Shown here piece by piece: positions 23,850 to 24,533 of a DNA stretch of 24,533 nucleotides (positions are counted from its first letter, which is position 1; each line of letters opens with the position of its first letter). A model generated the notes under the pieces. It did no database searches and was not told where the DNA came from. It saw nothing but the letters and a program-made list of their open reading frames with translations. Both the position numbers and the translations under genes were made by a program. This DNA comes from a virus. The stretch is taken from the IMG/VR virus record IMGVR_UViG_3300032287_004341, positions 1-24,533 of that record; one strand, written 5' to 3'.

Positions 23850-23972
23850 ATGAACAATTGCAAATCGTATCGGCAATACCTTGCACTGGTACTCGGGCAG
23901 AAACAGCGGCAGCGGCCTGCACAATTCTGGGCCGTACCGTCCAGCAAAAAAGGCGGTAAAATTGCCGCTTGA
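23850..23972 (+). CDS. 40-residue small protein, coupled to preceding gene
   Basis: ATG at 23850 is preceded by AAGGA with a seven-base gap, and the site overlaps the previous stop, so the frame looks real despite its length. The product (MNNCKSYRQYLALVLGQKQR and on, ending KKGGKIAA) is basic and Gln/Arg-rich, with a short amphipathic helix. No family is recognised. Its stop overlaps the TTGATC hexamer of the 71-bp repeat. Confidence 0.55.
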   Translation: MNNCKSYRQYLALVLGQKQRQRPAQFWAVPSSKKGGKIAA

Positions 23973-24035
23973 TCTTAGGCCGGGCCGTATGTCATAATGG
24001 TGGCAACGGCCAGGGCCGCGCCGAAAACCTGGCAC
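23965..24035 (+). repeat. 71-bp promoter/hairpin/box repeat, copy 1
   Basis: It aligns without gaps to 24463-24533 with about 51 of 71 positions equal. It contains CCGCTTGA, TATGTCATA, a CGGC-loop-GCCG hairpin and the invariant block GCCGCGCCGAAAACCTGG. Identity is concentrated in these blocks while the bases between them vary freely, which points to selection on a regulatory element. Confidence 0.8.
23969..23998 (+). promoter_or_regulatory. sigma70-like promoter within 71-bp repeat, copy 1
   Basis: TTGATC (23969-23974), 18-base spacer, CATAAT (23993-23998). The same layout is kept in copy 2. Confidence 0.55.
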
Positions 24036-24045
24036 GCTTATTGCA
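24030..24045 (+). promoter_or_regulatory. perfect sigma54 consensus site
   Basis: TGGCACG-CTTA-TTGCA matches the -24/-12 consensus at every conserved base, with GG and GC 12 bases apart. It begins in the end of the 71-bp repeat. A near-palindrome GACCTAGGGC follows at 24052-24061. No activator gene or upstream enhancer is visible. Confidence 0.55.
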
Positions 24046-24156
24046 TAGGTTGACCTAGGGCCGAGATGCGAATGATTCCTGTTTAGGCCTGGGTCGCGCC
24101 GATTTTACCACAATAGCTTACGGGCTGTCAACACAAAAGAATGTGAGATATTACCA

Positions 24157-24185
24157 TTGCAATCCTAGTCTGGCCGCTCTATACT
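24157..24185 (+). promoter_or_regulatory. sigma70-type early promoter
   Basis: TTGCAA (24157-24162), 17-base spacer, TATACT (24180-24185). The spacer keeps a CCTAGTCTGGCC string resembling the CCTAGGTCTAGCC of the promoter at 23206. Confidence 0.78.
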
Positions 24186-24212
24186 GCGCTCACCAACTAA
24201 GGAAACAGAGAC

Positions 24213-24410
24213 ATGACCTATATCGAAATCGTTCTGAACAAACTGCCGAAAGGCTTCCCCACTACTGGCCGTTGCGAGGATCTGCTTCGCAACGCATGGG
24301 AAATCAGCATTGCCGAATTCGGCAAAAAACAGACCACCTGGCTCTTTCATGTAAACGAAGATTTTCAGGATGAATTGGTTACCGCATACGCAGAAGCCGC
24401 GAAGGTTTGA
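24213..24410 (+). CDS. small acidic protein, unknown
   Basis: This 65-residue protein has AAGGAA eight bases before the ATG and its own promoter, followed by a strong terminator, so it forms a complete single-gene unit. It starts TYIEIVLNKLPKGFPTTGRC, has a helix (EDLLRNAWEISIAEFGK) and an acidic C-terminal helix (NEDFQDELVTAYAEAAK). There is no recognisable domain. Compact phage proteins of this kind are often inhibitors of host functions, but nothing in the sequence points to a target. Confidence 0.78.
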   Translation: MTYIEIVLNKLPKGFPTTGRCEDLLRNAWEISIAEFGKKQTTWLFHVNEDFQDELVTAYAEAAKV

Positions 24411-24428
24411 AGGAACCATGCCAGGAAG

Positions 24429-24452
24429 GCCTGCTGAAAAGCGGGCTTTTTT
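24429..24452 (+). terminator. rho-independent terminator
   Basis: GCCTGCT pairs with AGCGGGC (one G-T wobble) over a GAAA loop, followed by TTTTTT. It closes the single-gene unit at 24213-24410. Confidence 0.88.
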
Positions 24453-24462
24453 GTGCATATTA

Positions 24463-24533
24463 CCGCTTGACAGACCGCCAAGCGATATGTCATACTATAG
24501 CTAACGGCTGAAGCCGCGCCGAAAACCTGGCAC
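24463..24533 (+). repeat. 71-bp promoter/hairpin/box repeat, copy 2 (window edge)
   Basis: This is the second copy of the element at 23965-24035, ending exactly at the window edge within the TGGCAC box. The hairpin here is CGGC-TGAA-GCCG against CGGC-CAGG-GCCG in copy 1: the stem is kept and the loop changes. Whether it continues into a TTGCA half cannot be seen. Confidence 0.8.
24467..24496 (+). promoter_or_regulatory. sigma70-like promoter within 71-bp repeat, copy 2
   Basis: TTGACA (24467-24472), 18-base spacer, CATACT (24491-24496). It stands directly after the terminator at 24429-24452, as expected for the start of the next unit outside the window. Confidence 0.62.

Noticed and set aside
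24418-24501. Short frame starting at ATG 24418 after the last gene
   Set aside because: It reads through the strong terminator and the 71-bp repeat; no conserved feature.
1-24533. tRNA genes, CRISPR arrays, insertion sequences, integrase or attachment sites
   Set aside because: None seen on either strand by reading; a tRNA scan and an att-site search would be needed to exclude them fully.

Overview
The window is part of the genome of a tailed double-stranded DNA phage with a long, non-contractile-type tail (siphovirus-like) and HK97-fold head proteins. It could be a virion genome, a prophage or a metagenomic contig. No integrase, repressor or bacterial host gene is visible, so lifestyle is undecided. 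The host is probably a Gram-negative bacterium: there is a lipobox protein, consensus sigma70 promoters with 17-base spacers, and -24/-12 (sigma54-type) matches. The late genes are AT-rich and the short plus-strand genes are visibly richer in G+C, so the two arms may have different histories.

Layout. Positions 1-22934 are one almost gapless block of late genes, all on the minus strand, so transcription runs from about 22980 down to position 1. In transcription order it holds: a very basic small protein; a small lipoprotein with an HExxH motif overlapping a GNAT-like protein; two fibre-like proteins with a shared module and a tail-fibre assembly chaperone; a small-terminase candidate; a coiled-coil protein with one membrane segment; two tandem paralogous Cys-rich mini-proteins; the large terminase; a GIY-YIG endonuclease with its own promoter and structured leader; an HNH protein; the portal; a small unknown; a fused prohead protease and major capsid protein; head-tail connector, neck and tail-terminator genes; the tail tube protein and a probable paralogue; the tail assembly chaperone with an unusual frameshift arrangement; a 1909-residue tape measure; and two tail-tip genes, the last running off the left edge.

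The late block has at least three strong minus-strand promoters (near 23000, 17350 and 9080). They share a TTGAC(T/A)-17-TATA(A/C)T core preceded by A/T tracts. Two strong RNA hairpins sit just after the major capsid gene and just before the second tail-tube-like gene, places where phages need to change expression levels.

Positions 23261-24410 hold short plus-strand genes: an HNH nuclease, an SH3-barrel/WYL_2-like protein and two unknowns. Three of them are preceded by nearly the same compact promoter-leader cassette (TTGNAN-17-YATACT-26/27 nt-ATG). Between the genes lies a 71-bp repeat (two copies, one cut by the window edge) combining a sigma70-like promoter, a small hairpin with conserved stem and variable loop, and an AAAACCTGGCAC box. 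In one copy this box continues into a perfect match to the sigma54 consensus. This repeated regulatory architecture is the least explained part of the window and the best candidate for something undescribed.
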